Assembly (NCBI GenBank): GCA_036365455.1
Contig: JAWQUS010000002.1
Span: 4,588,001 to 4,652,000 of the forward strand
Direction of reading: 5' to 3'
Length of the DNA stretch: 64,000 nt
Source: Macrosoma leucophasiata
Lineage: Eukaryota > Arthropoda > Insecta > Lepidoptera > Hedylidae
Shown here: one piece after another, positions 31,501-42,555 of the stretch
Numbering within the stretch: the first letter of the stretch is position 1
How the letters are laid out: the number at the start of each line of letters is the position of its first letter
The notes under the pieces: generated by a model
The model's database searches: none
Seen by the model: only the letters and a program-made list of their open reading frames with translations
What the model was told of the DNA's origin: nothing
Made by a program: the position numbers and the translations under genes

Positions 31501-33985
31501 GGTGCAGTTTTGGGCTATTTATAACCTGGACAAGTAGGAATATTAGATACTTTGACTACTTATAAGTCCACATTTCTCCAACAAGGCCTAAAAGGAGGTG
31601 AGGTGAACATTTGACTTATCTTTAATAGCAGCAGGTACATTTCACCAACATTCTCTAAACTTTTAGAGACTAACCCGAGTTTTCGAGTTGATGTATGATA
31701 CATAATCTTCACGCCAGTTCTCTCACGGTATAGGCAGAGGACGTGGAGCGCCAAATATTCATGTTCCTCTCGAACCTCTTCTACATTCATCATTCATTCA
31801 TTTTAGAGATAAGTGCAAACACCCTCGATTCGCCAGTTACATTTTTGATCCATGTAACATGTGGCGAGCCTGTTGACATCTTCGAGGTATTGTTAAACTT
31901 TCAAAGATGGAAAAATAACTACAGATAACGGTTTTTACACCATTATCTCAGATCCCCCGAGAATCGAACGTAGGATCCCAGCGTAGTACTTAGTAATGGC
32001 CTGCTACCACTAGTCTACTGATTCAATTATATTATAGTCATATAAATATTACCTACAGTTAACATTTATTATTTCCACTGCTACTTCTCAGCCAGAGACG
32101 GATCCATGATCTATCAGAGAGATAGCCTCTCTTCTCCTACCCCCCGCTCGTTCACAAATCCCGCATCAATTTCCAGAAAATTGACCAAGTTGACCAATTT
32201 TGGGCAAAGTACATTTCCCGAAGGCTTCGTGAAATGTACCTTGCCCGCGTAGTCTCGCTCCGCCACTACTGTTCACAGCAGCGCGTCCCTTACAGAGCAT
32301 CAAGCTCCTAACATCTGCCTTCATGATGTGCAGTAAAAAATATCATGATTAACGTGAGCGGATCTGAGTTACGTGAGTGCGTTTTTACGGTTCCGTAAGC
32401 TACGAAGAACCCCTATGGTTTCGCCATATCTGTCCGTCTGACTGTACGTGGCTGTGGTCATAGACTATCTACTTACTAGAAAGCTGTAATTTGTCACGAA
32501 TATGCATATTATCTAAGTGGAGTAAGTCGGGCAATTAAATCTTGAAAAAGAAACGCCATACGGATTACCGAAGTCTCTCGCCTGAGACACTAGATGGAAT
32601 TCTCCTTGCCCCCTAATGAGTATGACAGTGTTACGATAGGTTAAAGCTTAATCTATACTATTACTTATTTACTTATATATTATATATCTATACTTATATT
32701 ATAAAGCTGAAGTGTTTGTTTGTTTGAATAATGCGCTAATCTGAGGAACTACTGATCCGATTTGAAAAGTTTCAGTGTTAGATAGCCCATTTATCGAGGA
32801 AGGCTATAGGCTATTTATCATCACGCTATGACTAATAGGAACGGAGCAACGCGGGCGAATCCGGGGCGGGCCGCTAGTTAAAATCATAAAATAACAACCT
32901 AGGACAGACTTAATGCCGGCTTTTGCGAGATACTGCGCGTACGGAGGTATGGCTGCATAGTTGACTGTCTGATCATCGTTGAGGGGCGTGAAGACGGGAG
33001 GCATCAAGCCGCGAGCTGTGAACACCACCTGGAAATATAATTTGAAAGAAAGAAGCAATTCTCCACCAATACGCATTGGAGCAGCGTGGTGGAGTAAGCT
33101 CCAGGCCTCCCCCCAAAAAGGGGAGAGACTCGTGCCCAGCAGTGGGACGTATAATGGGTTGCCATTATTATTTTTTATTATAAGCAAATTGTTACTATTT
33201 TAATGTTTTGAAGTGGCAAACAAGCATGCAGTTCACATTAATGTTAAGTGGTGACTGTAGCCTATAGACACTACCACAAAGACCAAGAGGTCAAAATGCA
33301 GATGCGTTACCACTTCTGAGGCCTAAGGTGTTAGCCTCTGTGCCGAAAATTACAGGGCCATACATTACCACCTGACCGGAACACGATAGTGCTGAACACT
33401 ACCATTTAGTGGCAAGTATATTAGGTAATGCGGTGGTGCCTATGCTCGCGAGCTCCGTCACTGGAGCTCTACCACCAGTAGCAGGTTTATAACAACCAGT
33501 GGCGTAGCTATGGGGGGGGGGCATATTGATACTGTAGTACGGTGACCCTTTTTGATCATTATACCTAGATCTTCTATCAGTAGATACCTAAACTTACTGA
33601 GGTAGGTACTTTTTATTTTTATAATGGTTGCTGCAAAGATTTGCACTCCGCGTTGGTATATACGTACGTAGGTAAATATAAAACCTGTCATGCAACATGC
33701 CAGACCATACACAGCCTTCTATACCTACACATACCTACTTTCTTAAAATATGGAGATACGAGTACTAATTTGTCAGTAGGTATCATGGACTTGCATCTTT
33801 AGATTGATAAAATTGAGAGTTATAAAGCTACCGAGATAGAAAGTCGATATCTACGTTGCGAAGATAAAAAATAGGTAGGTACGTGAAGTAAGTATCTACT
33901 GACGTATCTACTTGCTTAATTAGTTGGTAGAAACCTGACAAACACGGATTTATACCTACAAATTAGACAAAGTTTAACTTACCAT
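25582..33985 (-). CDS. NPL: N-acetylneuraminate lyase paralog 2 (canonical motifs)
   Basis: Seven coding exons on the minus strand: 33983-33985 (ATG only), 32899-33028, 31349-31494, 28907-29075, 27698-27843, 26514-26685, 25582-25727; 303 residues. Every intron has the same position and phase as in the plus-strand paralog, and the exons are the same length except exon 5 (146 vs 134 bp) and exon 7 (146 vs 152 bp). Motifs: GGTTGE at 46-51, VLYYHIP with the likely catalytic Tyr at 140, FKGLKFTSNDL with the Schiff-base Lys at 170, LGAD near 193-196 and SIGTTF after it. These fit sialic-acid lyase better than those of paralog 1. Start: the ATG is the last codon of exon 1 and is followed directly by the donor GTAAGT. 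Introns hold LINE, SINE and MITE pieces; a LINE fragment begins about a dozen bases before the exon 5 acceptor. The gene is convergent with NPL1. Confidence 0.93.
25806..26043 (+). mobile_element. Element family X copy
   Basis: In the last NPL2 intron. CACCGCGGACACTGCGCC at the left and CGTCGAAGTGTCC then TATTACATATTCTCTG at the right. Confidence 0.65.
26044..26513. other. NPL2 intron 6, no gene seen
   Basis: AT-rich, with no convincing repeat family in this window. Confidence 0.4.
26686..27697. other. NPL2 intron 5, no gene seen
   Basis: AT-rich. The 150-codon plus-strand frame at 27402-27854 is antisense to exon 5 and intronic sequence and has no domain. Confidence 0.45.
27856..28160 (-). 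pseudogene. LINE reverse transcriptase fragment
   Basis: Minus-strand frame with KLGVLNKARQYFTSGQ and QVRPHLEYCSHLWAGAPKYQ, the conserved region after the RT palm of many non-LTR elements. Truncated at both ends. It begins about a dozen bases from the acceptor of NPL2 exon 5 on the same strand. Confidence 0.8.
28213..28640. mobile_element. Hairpin MITE family H, split by a SINE
   Basis: AAGTTAAAGTTATTGTA stops at 28239 and resumes at about 28529 with ACATTTCACATCC; the intact order is seen at 20886-20912. The inverted halves ACATTTCACATCCTTCTCTA and AAGGATGTGAAATGT can pair. Confidence 0.8.
28240..28529 (+). repeat. SINE family A, full length
   Basis: Inserted in MITE H. Runs from CTGGTGGTAGAGCTCCAGTG to TTGCCACTTCCATTACAT plus a poly-A run. 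The tail TTAACATCAATGTGAACTGC resembles tails common in lepidopteran SINEs. Other long copies: 33203-33480, 38264-38540, 39101-39369, 51550-51835. Confidence 0.85.
28655..28780. mobile_element. MITE family B, partial
   Basis: ACAGTAACCAGCAAGAAATA at the left, then GGCTAGTTTCGACTTCGTAG and GAGTGTTATCTC. Cut at 28780 by a SINE-A remnant. Family copies: 29130-29290, 42014-42915, 45820-46592, 50985-51235, 58903-59098. Confidence 0.65.
29130..29290. mobile_element. MITE family B, partial
   Basis: AAAAAATATTGCACATCGCG through TGGTCGACATACGTCACATA; the right part is replaced by the element at 29288. Confidence 0.6.
29288..29640. mobile_element. Relative of the nested hAT element at 42233
   Basis: Begins CAGGGGCGGCTCTGGCTCGTG and contains CCGCGGCGCTCCCTGAGAC near the end, both shared with 42233-42399. 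No coding sequence was seen. Confidence 0.55.
29644..29679. repeat. Perfect 17-bp palindrome
   Basis: AGTCTCCCATAGACCCC, two-base loop CT, then its exact reverse complement. Confidence 0.9.
29945..30404 (+). mobile_element. Two adjacent element X copies
   Basis: Head-to-tail copies at 29945-30176 and 30182-30404, each from CACACCG(C/T)GGACAC to TATTACATRTTCTCTG. They differ at many positions. Confidence 0.7.
30405..31348. other. NPL2 intron 3, no gene seen
   Basis: AT-rich. A frame at 30950-31150 (minus) suggests an old RT remnant (around residues related to GGVLSP, weakly) but is too short to call. Confidence 0.35.
31700..31805 (+). repeat. Dispersed repeat K, degenerate copy
   Basis: AATCTTCACGCCAGTTCTCT ... 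GTGGAGCGCCAAATATTC matches 25095-25205 with many changes. Confidence 0.6.
31938..32028 (-). repeat. SINE family F head
   Basis: Reverse-strand tRNA-like head: GAGAATCGAACGTAGGATCC and GCTACCACTAGTCTACTG. Confidence 0.55.
32029..32898. other. NPL2 intron 2, repeat remnants
   Basis: Includes a TCTG-repeat-family fragment (32390-32600) and a common AT-rich element at about 32690-32880 (TGAGGAACTACTGATCCGA ... GGGCGGGCCGCTAGT type). No gene. Confidence 0.45.
33062..33178 (+). repeat. 5S-derived SINE, 3' fragment
   Basis: ATGCGGATTG inverse (CAATACGCATTGGAGCAGCG) through GGGTTGCCATTATTA. It begins 34 bp upstream of NPL2 exon 2. Confidence 0.75.
33203..33480 (-). repeat. SINE family A, near full length
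   Basis: Reverse orientation, ending at CTCTACCACCAGT, in NPL2 intron 1. Next to it at 33497 is CAGTGGCGTAGCTA, the end motif of the hAT family at 42104. Confidence 0.8.
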
Positions 33986-34857
33986 TTTTAATCTGCAGAT
34001 TTTTGTCGGTGTATTTAGAATCGCTACGTGTCACCACGACCGCTCATTAAGCGGCATTCAATCCAACTGATTGTGAATTGAATTGTGATTTGAATACACA
34101 CAACTTGTTTTATTTCGGTGATGTTATCAATACAAATGTTCTGTTAGTCAATGTTATCGCAGTTATCATAACCTACCTCGAATAACGCTACATAAACAAA
34201 AGATTGGATATTTGTTTACTTACTTTTAAAAATATACCTACCACATTATTATAAATAATAAGATTCGACCAATTTATACGTAAGTGTGTCTCTTACAAAA
34301 GTCAAAAGTGTTATTTATGTCATTGATATGTAGTAGGCATAGGCTGATTGGTCTGTGGTAGTAGGTATCTCGATAGCATTGGGCCATGGGGGTAGCAGAC
34401 TAGCTAGATTGCTTCGCTGAGGGTTTAACGGTCCCCGACAAAAAAGAGGAGTGTTATAAGTTTCACATGTCTGTGGTTTCGTCGCTCCTAAACGAGTAGA
34501 CCGATTTGAGTGCGTTTTTAGTTTTCCGTAGGCTACAAGGAACCCTTATAGTTTCACTATGTCCATCCGACTGTCCGTGGCTGTGCTCTTATGACTATTT
34601 AACTACTAAAAAGCTTTCATTTGGCACGAATATGCATATTAGCTAAGTGAAGTAAGTCGGGAAATAAAATCCTGACAAAGAAACGCCATACGGCTTACCG
34701 AGGTCTCTCGCACGGGTTCGATTCCCAACAGATGGAATCCTCTTTCCCCCCTCAATTCCTTGTTTCGCGGTACCTGTCCCGGCTTGTAGGTCGAGTTGGA
34801 GTCGCGTAGTGACTATGGTCGCCGCTATGGTCGACGTCTTTGAAACTACGAACTGGG
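33986..34857. other. Upstream of NPL2, no gene seen
   Basis: Holds the NPL2 5' UTR and presumably its promoter; no core motif was assigned. A TCTG-family repeat fragment lies at 34490-34740. Confidence 0.4.
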
Positions 34858-35400
34858 TAATAATAATAATAATAATAATATACTTTATTGTACACCGAAA
34901 TCAGATAAAACATTATAGAAAACAAGAAATACAGTTCACAAAAGGCGGTCTTATCACTAAACAGTGATCTCTTCCAGACAACCTTAGGGTTTAGGAATGA
35001 TTACAAAAATGGATAACAATAGGGGTGTACCATTCTATGTAAAAATACTAACAGCAACAAGAACAGCAACAGGCAACTTAGTAGTGATCAGGAGTTAGGA
35101 AAGGGTTTGGGAAATGTAGTGGTCATACAGACGTTTTTTAAACGTTTCAACTGTTTGAACTTTCCGGATATCCACCGGAAGAGAATTCCAAAGTCGGATT
35201 CCCTCAACAGTAAATGATTTGGCGTAAAAAGTAGACGAATGTACTGGAACCGTTAGAAGGAGGTTGTCGGAAGAACGAAGGGACAAGGGATGGATAGAGC
35301 TAAGAAAAGGAAAACGTTCTTTCAGATAAGTTGGGGTGTGTGGATTGAATAAGAGACAGTACAGAAAAGAAAGAATATGAGTATCCCTGCGTGAACGAAT
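34858..35400 (-). pseudogene. LINE 3' end with (TAA)n tail
   Basis: Minus-strand RT C terminus (SFTVEGIRLWNSLPVDIRKV) stopping at 35095, a 3' UTR, then an (ATT)n tail at 34858-34881. Upstream coding is decayed. Confidence 0.8.
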
Positions 35401-36401
35401 GGGTAGCCACTAGCTAGGGTACCGATAGCCGCAGTCGCTGCCGAGGAAGCAGGACGCCTACCGGACTTACACGTAGGTGAGCACACTGATCGTGGAGATG
35501 TGGAGAGGGGAGGAAAAAATACGATTATTAAAGATAATTTATTTATGATATTTATTTATTAATTTACACTTTCATGCACAAAAAAATGTTACATGAGGCG
35601 GACTTGATGCTATATAGCATTCTCTACTAGTCAACCTTTTGGTTGTAAAGAAAACGCAAAAAGGAGCTGAGCATATTAAAATTAATCTAATGAAAACAAA
35701 AAAACTAAACGATAGGTTAACAATAATTTTTTAATGTAGTTTAAATATTAATATGTATGTATCTTCACGCCAGGTCCCTAACGGGGTAGGCAGAGAGTGT
35801 AGAGCGCCAGACATCCCGGTTCTGACAAACCTCTCGTGCCTCGTCTACCTTCATCATTCTCTAAATATTAATAAATTATAAAAAAATCATAAATAAGTAC
35901 TTAAAATAATATATTTAATCAGAGCATTCAGAGCAATTACAATTTATCATAAAATAATATATTCCACCATCACAAGCCTACACATACACTGACATCCTAG
36001 CAGAAAACACACACACGCACATAAGCCAAATAGTAGCTAGGAATTTTAACGGGACAGAAGGAAAATGGTTCGCCCCGACTTCTTTCACACGCCTCCCTTA
36101 ACGCGCGCGATGATCTTAGTTCCACGCTTCTGCGGACAAGCAACGGACAAGACGCAGATGCATTCCTCTGTTACACCGAGGGCTTTCGTGAAGCGACCCA
36201 TTCTGTCCCTCGGTATCTTCCTTCGTTCGAGTTCTCGTACCTAACAGCACTCTTTATTCTCTATGGCTCGATGGTCAGTCAAACAAACTAACTGTCACTG
36301 TCAAGTGTCAAATCAGCTGTTTCGGAATCGCAACAGGGTGCATTTATTTCTATGGCTGATTTCCATCCTATTTTCTGAGCGGTATTTATTCTGATACAAA
36401 G
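35401..36401. other. Upstream of ATXN7L3
   Basis: Contains a LINE-like tail around 35530-35660, dispersed repeat K at 35757-35865, and from about 36040 a non-repetitive stretch that probably includes the ATXN7L3 promoter and 5' UTR (TCAAATCAGCTGTTTCGG at 36309). No TATA box. Confidence 0.4.
35757..35865 (+). repeat. Dispersed repeat K
   Basis: Near-identical to 25095-25205 (CTTCACGCCAGGTCCCTAAC). Confidence 0.8.
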
Positions 36402-39007
36402 ATGAGTATCATAGTTAGTGAATTAAGCATGCACGACTTGAATACAAAGTTTTTCGAAATAATGCAAAACGAGAGTAATGCGGAAGAAGCGTCAAACTTT
36501 ATTTACGAAAGCATGATCGACGACGTAACTTTGGGTTTCGTTTTCGAGTTCCATCACGGGATGAAGACTGGTTTAACTGATTTGATTGAAGGTGAAAAAG
36601 AAGAAGAGGATATATACAAGATAGTTAATTCGCCGGATTGCGACGTGTTTGGATTTTCGATTATAAAGAAGACCCCTGATTCGAACTGTTCGTGTCCGAA
36701 TTGTGAGCGTCCTGTTTCGGCTACCAGATTCGCCCCGCATCTGGAGAAATGTATGGGTAAGTAGTCATAAAGTTCATTAATTTCAATATATATACGTCTT
36801 GCTTTAAAAAAAACGATACTCTGTCTTGTATGTTACTCACGTGACAATGTAAAACGCAATATTTTATTTACTGAGAGTCTATTGTTGAATGTAAATTGTT
36901 TATTGTTATCCTGGTTAATGAGTTAGCTGGTTACTACTTGTTTATTGAGCTCCCACTCCTTGATCAGACCTAGCACCCAAGCATAGCAATAGTAGGCCAG
37001 TAGTAGTATAGGTAGTACTACCACTAGACCACTGAAGCAGTTTAACATACCTACTTACTTTTACCATTCAAATATATTCTAGTTTAAGTTCAAATCTGAA
37101 TTATTTTATTTAGGAATGGGGCGCAACAGCTCCCGCATAGCATCCCGACGTATCGCGTCGAACAGTCGTGAGCCGGCGTCGTATGCTGGCTTGCTGAGTG
37201 ACGACGAGGATGACGCCGACTGGTCCGGCGGCTCCGTCCACAGCGAGCGCCGTAAACGACGCATGAAGAACAACAACAACCGGAAACCTAATAAGATGCA
37301 TAAGTATGTCGACTTGTTATCTACCTGCTGCTTAATGTAATGTCTCAGCGCTTTTATGTCGCATTTTAAGTGATAAAGTATGATTTTATTTGGAGCAAAT
37401 GAACAGCAAAAGATCTCAAATAAAAAATCTGTTTCGTCCCACTTCTTGGTATTTCTAGTAGCTAGTTTAATCTTATTGTTTGAATTTAACCTTTACCTAT
37501 AAATTTACAGGTAAACTTGTAAGAAGTGAGCATTTAAACTAGGAAATTTCTTAATTGTGCAGAACCTTTGGCACGTGAGTGCACTTAACATTTGGCCTTA
37601 TTGGGATGAATGATGATCATGACTGTCAACTACCTATTCTTGCAGAAATAACAACGGTCACCACAACACGGAGGTGACTGAAGGCGGCGCCACGTATGAC
37701 ACAATGAGTGCCAACGAAAAGAAGAATCTACTTCTCCAGATATGCGGCGTGGTGTCCGAACATACAAAGAAACTTTGCACTCGGTATATTTATTGCTTAT
37801 TATCAGTGTTGTACATCATATTTCAATCAAAGGCGTCAGGATGTGACTGTCTACCTTACCGTCCCTAGTCACAGACTACCCTAGGCACTGTCCCTATTCA
37901 CCGACTACCCTAGGTACTATCCCTAGTGACCGACTATCCTATCGTCTCTAGTGAAGTAGAATTCTTCTGCTAGTGCAGTCAGTCAGCCAAACAATGGGTC
38001 AAGCAATTCCAATATGATGGTAGTAAATATAATAACGCGGGATGGGCAGAGCAGCGTTCCGATAAAGCTGCCGTCATTGCGATCGTCAATCCGCCTGCCA
38101 AGGGTGTTGATTATGGCATGTTTTCCCCTAATGACGCACAACATTATTGTGGGCGTTTTTATAGAAGGCTTTGGCCAACAGTGGACATCTTTCAGTTGGA
38201 GCTGGTTTAAAAATGTGAGTTTACCCCACACTTTTACACTATATTTTTGGGTATAAACCTGTACCGGTAAAACTCCAGTGACGTCGCTTGCGTGCGTAGG
38301 CACAACCGCATTACCTAAAATACTTGCCGTTAAATGGTAGTATTCAACACTATCGTGTTCCGGTCAGGTGGTAATTTACGGCCCTGTAATTTCCGGCACA
38401 GAGGCATAACACCTTAGGCCTCAGGAGTGGTAACGAATCTGCATTTTGACCTTGGTCTTTGTGTGGGTGTCTATAGGCTGCAGTCATCACTTAACATCAA
38501 TGTGAACTGCATGTTTGTTTGCCACTTCCGTTACATAAAAATAATTCTTTCTTTCTTTCATAACCTGAAAAAAAACCGTAGGTGCCGTTGTTAATACAGA
38601 AACACCCAGAGCTGAAACAAATACCTGTAAGCCGCCATTCAAATATTTGCCCCGGTGCGGGAATTGAACTCGCGTCACTGCGTTCGCCTCGCCTTTGGTC
38701 GCCCAAGAATACAGATACTTCACTGCCTCCAAAAAAATACATGCATAAACACATTGTTGATTTCAGCTCAACGCGCTGCCCGCAACACACTGAAGAGCAA
38801 AGACGAGCATTGCGCAACAGTATTCTAGAACCTTCCACACCAGAGTCCCAGACGATGGGGCTAACAGCAGACGAGGCCGGCTCGCCCCCCGACTCCAGTC
38901 CGTCGTCCTCTTGTTCCTCGTCAAGTCGCAAAAGAGATAGACATCGCGCCCCACCCAAGTCTAAGAGCAAGCGAGACAGACACTTGTCTCCTAATGGAAG
39001 AGACTGA
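36402..39007 (+). CDS. ATXN7L3: Ataxin-7-like 3 / SAGA-associated factor 11
   Basis: Four exons, 36402-36756, 37114-37303, 37646-37783, 38767-39007; 307 residues, phases 1, 2, 2. In animals this protein is part of the SAGA deubiquitinase module with the USP22/Nonstop enzyme and ENY2 and helps it act on nucleosomal ubiquitinated H2B in the nucleus. Visible: an N-terminal helix region (about 1-60), an SGF11-type C2HC zinc finger CPNCERPVSATRFAPHLEKC (C98, C101, H113, C117), an acidic/basic linker (LLSDDEDDADW, then basic), and an SCA7 domain near 203-250 (LQICGVVSEHTKKLCTR then STRCPQHTEEQRRALR), followed by a Ser-rich, Arg/Lys-rich tail. Fly Sgf11 is shorter and lacks a clear SCA7 domain, so this is closer to vertebrate ATXN7L3. 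The ATG at 36402 opens a conserved N terminus. A SINE-A copy lies in intron 3. Confidence 0.93.
38264..38540 (+). repeat. SINE family A in ATXN7L3 intron 3
   Basis: TACCGGTAAAACTCCAGTGA at the 5' end and poly-A after TTCCGTTACAT. A SINE-D-like head follows on the minus strand at about 38580-38700 (CGGTGCGGGAATTGAAC). Confidence 0.8.
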
Positions 39008-39349
39008 ATCTGCGGCGGGGCCGAATTATTTTATATATAGGATGCAATTTTGGTCATTCTTGATCCCAAAATCCTGGACTTGGTCTTGAGAGAAACATTA
39101 GCTGGTGGTAAAACTCCAGTGACGTAGCTCGCGGGCGTAGGCACCACCGCATTACCTAATATACTTGCTGCTAAATGGTAGTGTTCAGCACTATCGTGTT
39201 ACGGTCAGGTGGTAATGTACGGTCCTGTAATTTCCAGCACAGAGGCAGAACACCTTGGTCTCAGGAGTGGTAACGCACCTGCATTTTGACCTTGAACTTT
39301 GTGTGGGTGTCTATAGTGCAGCAGTCATCACTTAACATCAATGTGAACC
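39008..39349. other. ATXN7L3 3' region with SINE-A
   Basis: About 90 bp of likely 3' UTR, then a SINE-A copy at 39101-39369 (TGGTGGTAAAACTCCAGTGA). No AATAAA was seen before the SINE. Confidence 0.5.
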
Positions 39350-41033
39350 GCATGCTAGTTTGCCACTTTCCAGCAGTGGGACGTATAATGGGTTGCCATT
39401 ATTAATATTATTAACTGTCACACACAACATATCACAGAGACAAAACAACTTAGGCTTCGCATTTGTGATGGCAACGCGTTAGCATTTTGATCACCCTTTT
39501 TGTGAAGATGTTTATAAACTGTTGCTATGTCTAATTAATTACCTCCATACCGAATTCTGTCACGGTGGCCAATCTCAACGGAGACTAGCCAACTGCGCGG
39601 GAGATATTATAGTGCACAAGTGTATGCGCAAACACAGGTGCACTCTCTATTCCCTCACTCTCACAGCTCGATGGGACGGCAATCCGACACGACCGGACAA
39701 AAATCGGGCGCAGGCTCGACGGCTTTACGTGCTCCGTGCTGTCTTCAATTATCACCAATGTGAACTGCATGCTTCTTCAATACATGACATAAAAAAAGTT
39801 GAAATTTCTTCAAGGATTGTGCCATAATTTCCTTGATGCCCAGGATTTTCGGATCCGGAATGACTTGAGTATAATTAAAGACTTCTTTTTTTGATCTCTA
39901 TTAGATTTAGACCGGTTTTTTTTTAACCATTGCAAGCCAATGTAGACAGGATTTTGTAGACGCTTTTTCTATGCTTTGTCTTATTAAAGGCCTGTTACAC
40001 TACACGATCTCGCCGGCCCTGCCTACAGGGATGGGGCAGTAAGAAACGGGGAGAACGGTCCCTTTACAGGGCAATCGAGTGGTTAGCCACTCGATTGCCC
40101 TTAAGACAAAGAAGGCAGGCTGCGAGTGATTCGCACTGTTTTTACTAGTGGTGTAGTTCCAGTGTAGGAGCTCGAGGGCGTAAGCAGCAACGCATGCTAG
40201 TTTGCCACTTTCCAGCAGTGGGACGTATAATGGGTTGCCATTATTAATATTATTAACTGTCACACACAACATATCACAGAGACAAAACAACTTAGGCTTC
40301 GCATTTGTGATGGCAACGCGTTAGCATTTTGATCACCCTTTTTGTGAAGATGTTTATAAACTGTTGGTATGTCTAATTAATTATCTCCATACCGAATTCT
40401 GTCACGGTGGCCAATCTCAACGGAGACTAGCCAACTGCGCGGGAGATATTATAGTGCACAAGTGTATGCGCAAACACAGGTGCACTCTCTATTCCCTCAC
40501 TCTCATAGCTCGATGGGACGGCAATCCGACACGACCGGACAAAAATCGGGCGCAGGCTCGACGGCTTTACGTGCTCCGTGCTGTCTTCAATTATCACCAA
40601 TGTGAACTGCATGCTTCTTCAATACATGACATAAAAAAAGTTGAAATTTCTTCAAGGATTGTGCCATAATTTCCTTGATGCCCAGGATTTTCGGATCCGG
40701 AATGACTTGAGTATAATTAAAGACTTCTTTTTTTGATCTCTATTAGATTTAGACCGGTTTTTTTTTAACCATTGCAAGCCAATGTAGACAGGATTTTGTA
40801 GACGCTTTTTCTATGCTTTGTCTTATTAAAGGCCTGTTACACTACACGATCTCGCCGGCCCTGCCTACAGGGATGGGGCAGTAAGAAACGGGGAGAACGG
40901 TCCCTTTACAGGGCAATCGAGTGGTTAGCCACTCGATTGCCCTTAAGACAAAGAAGGCAGGCTGCGAGTGATTCGCACTGTTTTTACTAGTGGTGTAGTT
41001 CCAGTGTAGGAGCTCGAGGGCGTAAGCAGCAAC
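39350..41033. repeat. Recent tandem duplication, 842-bp period
   Basis: 39350-40191 and 40192-41033 are near-identical; I see only about three differences (C/G near 39527, C/T near 39543, C/T near 39663 and their partners). The unit contains a 3' piece of the 5S SINE, a reverse SINE-E piece, an inverted repeat around 40070-40101 (GGGCAATCGAGTGGTTAGCC), and a SINE-A head. GCATGC/GCATTA lies at the junctions. Confidence 0.95.
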
Positions 41034-41258
41034 GCATTACCTATCTGCCGCCAAATAGTACTTTCAGCACTATCGTATTCCGGTTAGATGGTAATGTATG
41101 GCCCCGAAATAACTATCACAGGGACAACAACTTAGGTTTCAGGGGTGGCAATGCATCTGCATTTTGACCTTTTGTTTTATGTGGATGTTTATAGGCTGCA
41201 GTTATCACATAACATCAATGTGAACTGCAAGCTTGTTTGTCACCTTCATTATCATAAA
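40985..41258 (+). repeat. SINE family A, diverged
   Basis: TAGTGGTGTAGTTCCAGTGT through GTTTGTCACCTTCATTATCA. Its head is shared with the end of the duplicated unit. Confidence 0.7.
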
Positions 41259-41519
41259 AAACACGGAGATCGGTTTCTAACTGACAGACACGATAAATCG
41301 TGTAGTGTAGTAGGCTTTTTACGTTATTATCGACTGAATAGTCCCTCAGTTTTTGTGTAACTGCGTAAGGTCCACAGATCGGTGCTTTTTTACTCGGGTA
41401 ATCCCGGTAATCTCCGAATCAAATCGAGAAATAAATAGTAAGTTTTGAGAAATTTTACTTTTGAATAACAATAGAAGGGACATAAAACCTTTACGAAGCT
41501 TTTTCAGGAAGTATATCCA

Positions 41520-41722
41520 CTCCGCCAAAATTCCATACAAACGCTTAATTTGGTCTCGTATTACACAGACATCAATCAGTGACGTGTATTTACACGTGCA
41601 CCTGCGTGCGTAGCACGTAGATAATACCAAACGAGTCCCATAAGAGGGGAAGAGGTTGGGTGAGGCGGGGAAATCGGGCGGGACGTCGAAGTGTCCATAC
41701 GTAGTATTATTACATATTCTCT
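41520..41722 (+). mobile_element. Element family X copy
   Basis: CTCCGCCAAAATTCCATAC to TATTACATATTCTCTG. Confidence 0.65.
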
Positions 41723-42103
41723 GTATATACTTCAAGTAAAAGCTTGGTAGAAGTAATGGTGGATCTTCAAATTATGATTTTGTCTCGTTTTTGTTCTAGA
41801 AACATTGACAAGATAATAAGAAATGTGTCTGTATAACAAAATGTGTGTTGATTATAATATGTAAAGGAAAATATGGATGTTAACTATACATTCCTGCGAT
41901 TCAGGAAAATTTCCTATTCCATTCAATGTATCCCAACGAACTTTTAGCTCAATCTACGTGTTTACTGTCCACTGCTAAATATATTGTACGCTTATGGTAA
42001 TAAGTTTCTTTAGTACAGTATCCAGCAAGAAATATAACGCATCGAGCCTATGACAGAGATAATCCGCATGTTTAGACTTCGTAGAGCGTTGTCTGCTCCA
42101 CAC

Positions 42104-42555
42104 CAGTGGCATAGCTAAGGGGGAGCGGTGGGGGCGGCTTGCACCCCATTTGGGGGTGACACCCTCCTTTTAAATAATCCAAATTTGAGCTGTTTAGACG
42201 TCAAAGCGCAACACAAAACTCACTTTCGCATTCAGGGGCGGCTTAAGCTATAGTGCAGGGTGTGCAATGCACACGGGCGCCGCCGTCTTAAGGGACGCCG
42301 CGGCGCTCCCTGAGACAGCTGAGAGCATCGTCTTGGACCATCATGGTCAGGCCTAGGGGGCGCCAGGGTTTCATTTCACACGAGCTAGAGCCGCCCCTGT
42401 TCGCATGTATAATTACAGGCGGCGCCAGAAGCAGAATTTGCTCAAATTGGGGCGCACAACGGTGGAAAATGGAGAAATAAGATACAAAAGAATGGATATT
42501 TTCTTTTTTTTTTGCTCATCCGCCCCTGGTGCTACCCATGTTGGCTACGCCACTG
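42104..42555. mobile_element. hAT-like element (CAGTGGCRTAGC ends)
   Basis: Ends CAGTGGCATAGCTAAGG and TTGGCTACGCCACTG, flanked by an exact 8-bp duplication CTCCACAC (42096-42103 and 42556-42563). 452 bp, non-coding. Confidence 0.85.
42233..42399. mobile_element. hAT-like element nested inside 42104-42555
   Basis: Ends CAGGGGCGGCTTAAGC and GAGCTAGAGCCGCCCCTG. Flanks are TTCGCATT (42225-42232) and TTCGCATG (42400-42407), 7 of 8 equal. 167 bp, non-coding. Related sequence at 29288-29640. Confidence 0.8.

Noticed and set aside
38582..38766. Plus-strand frame running into ATXN7L3 exon 4 from the intron
   Set aside because: The part before 38767 is SINE-D sequence; the acceptor TTTCAG at 38761-38766 and the phase match with exon 3 show that it is intron.
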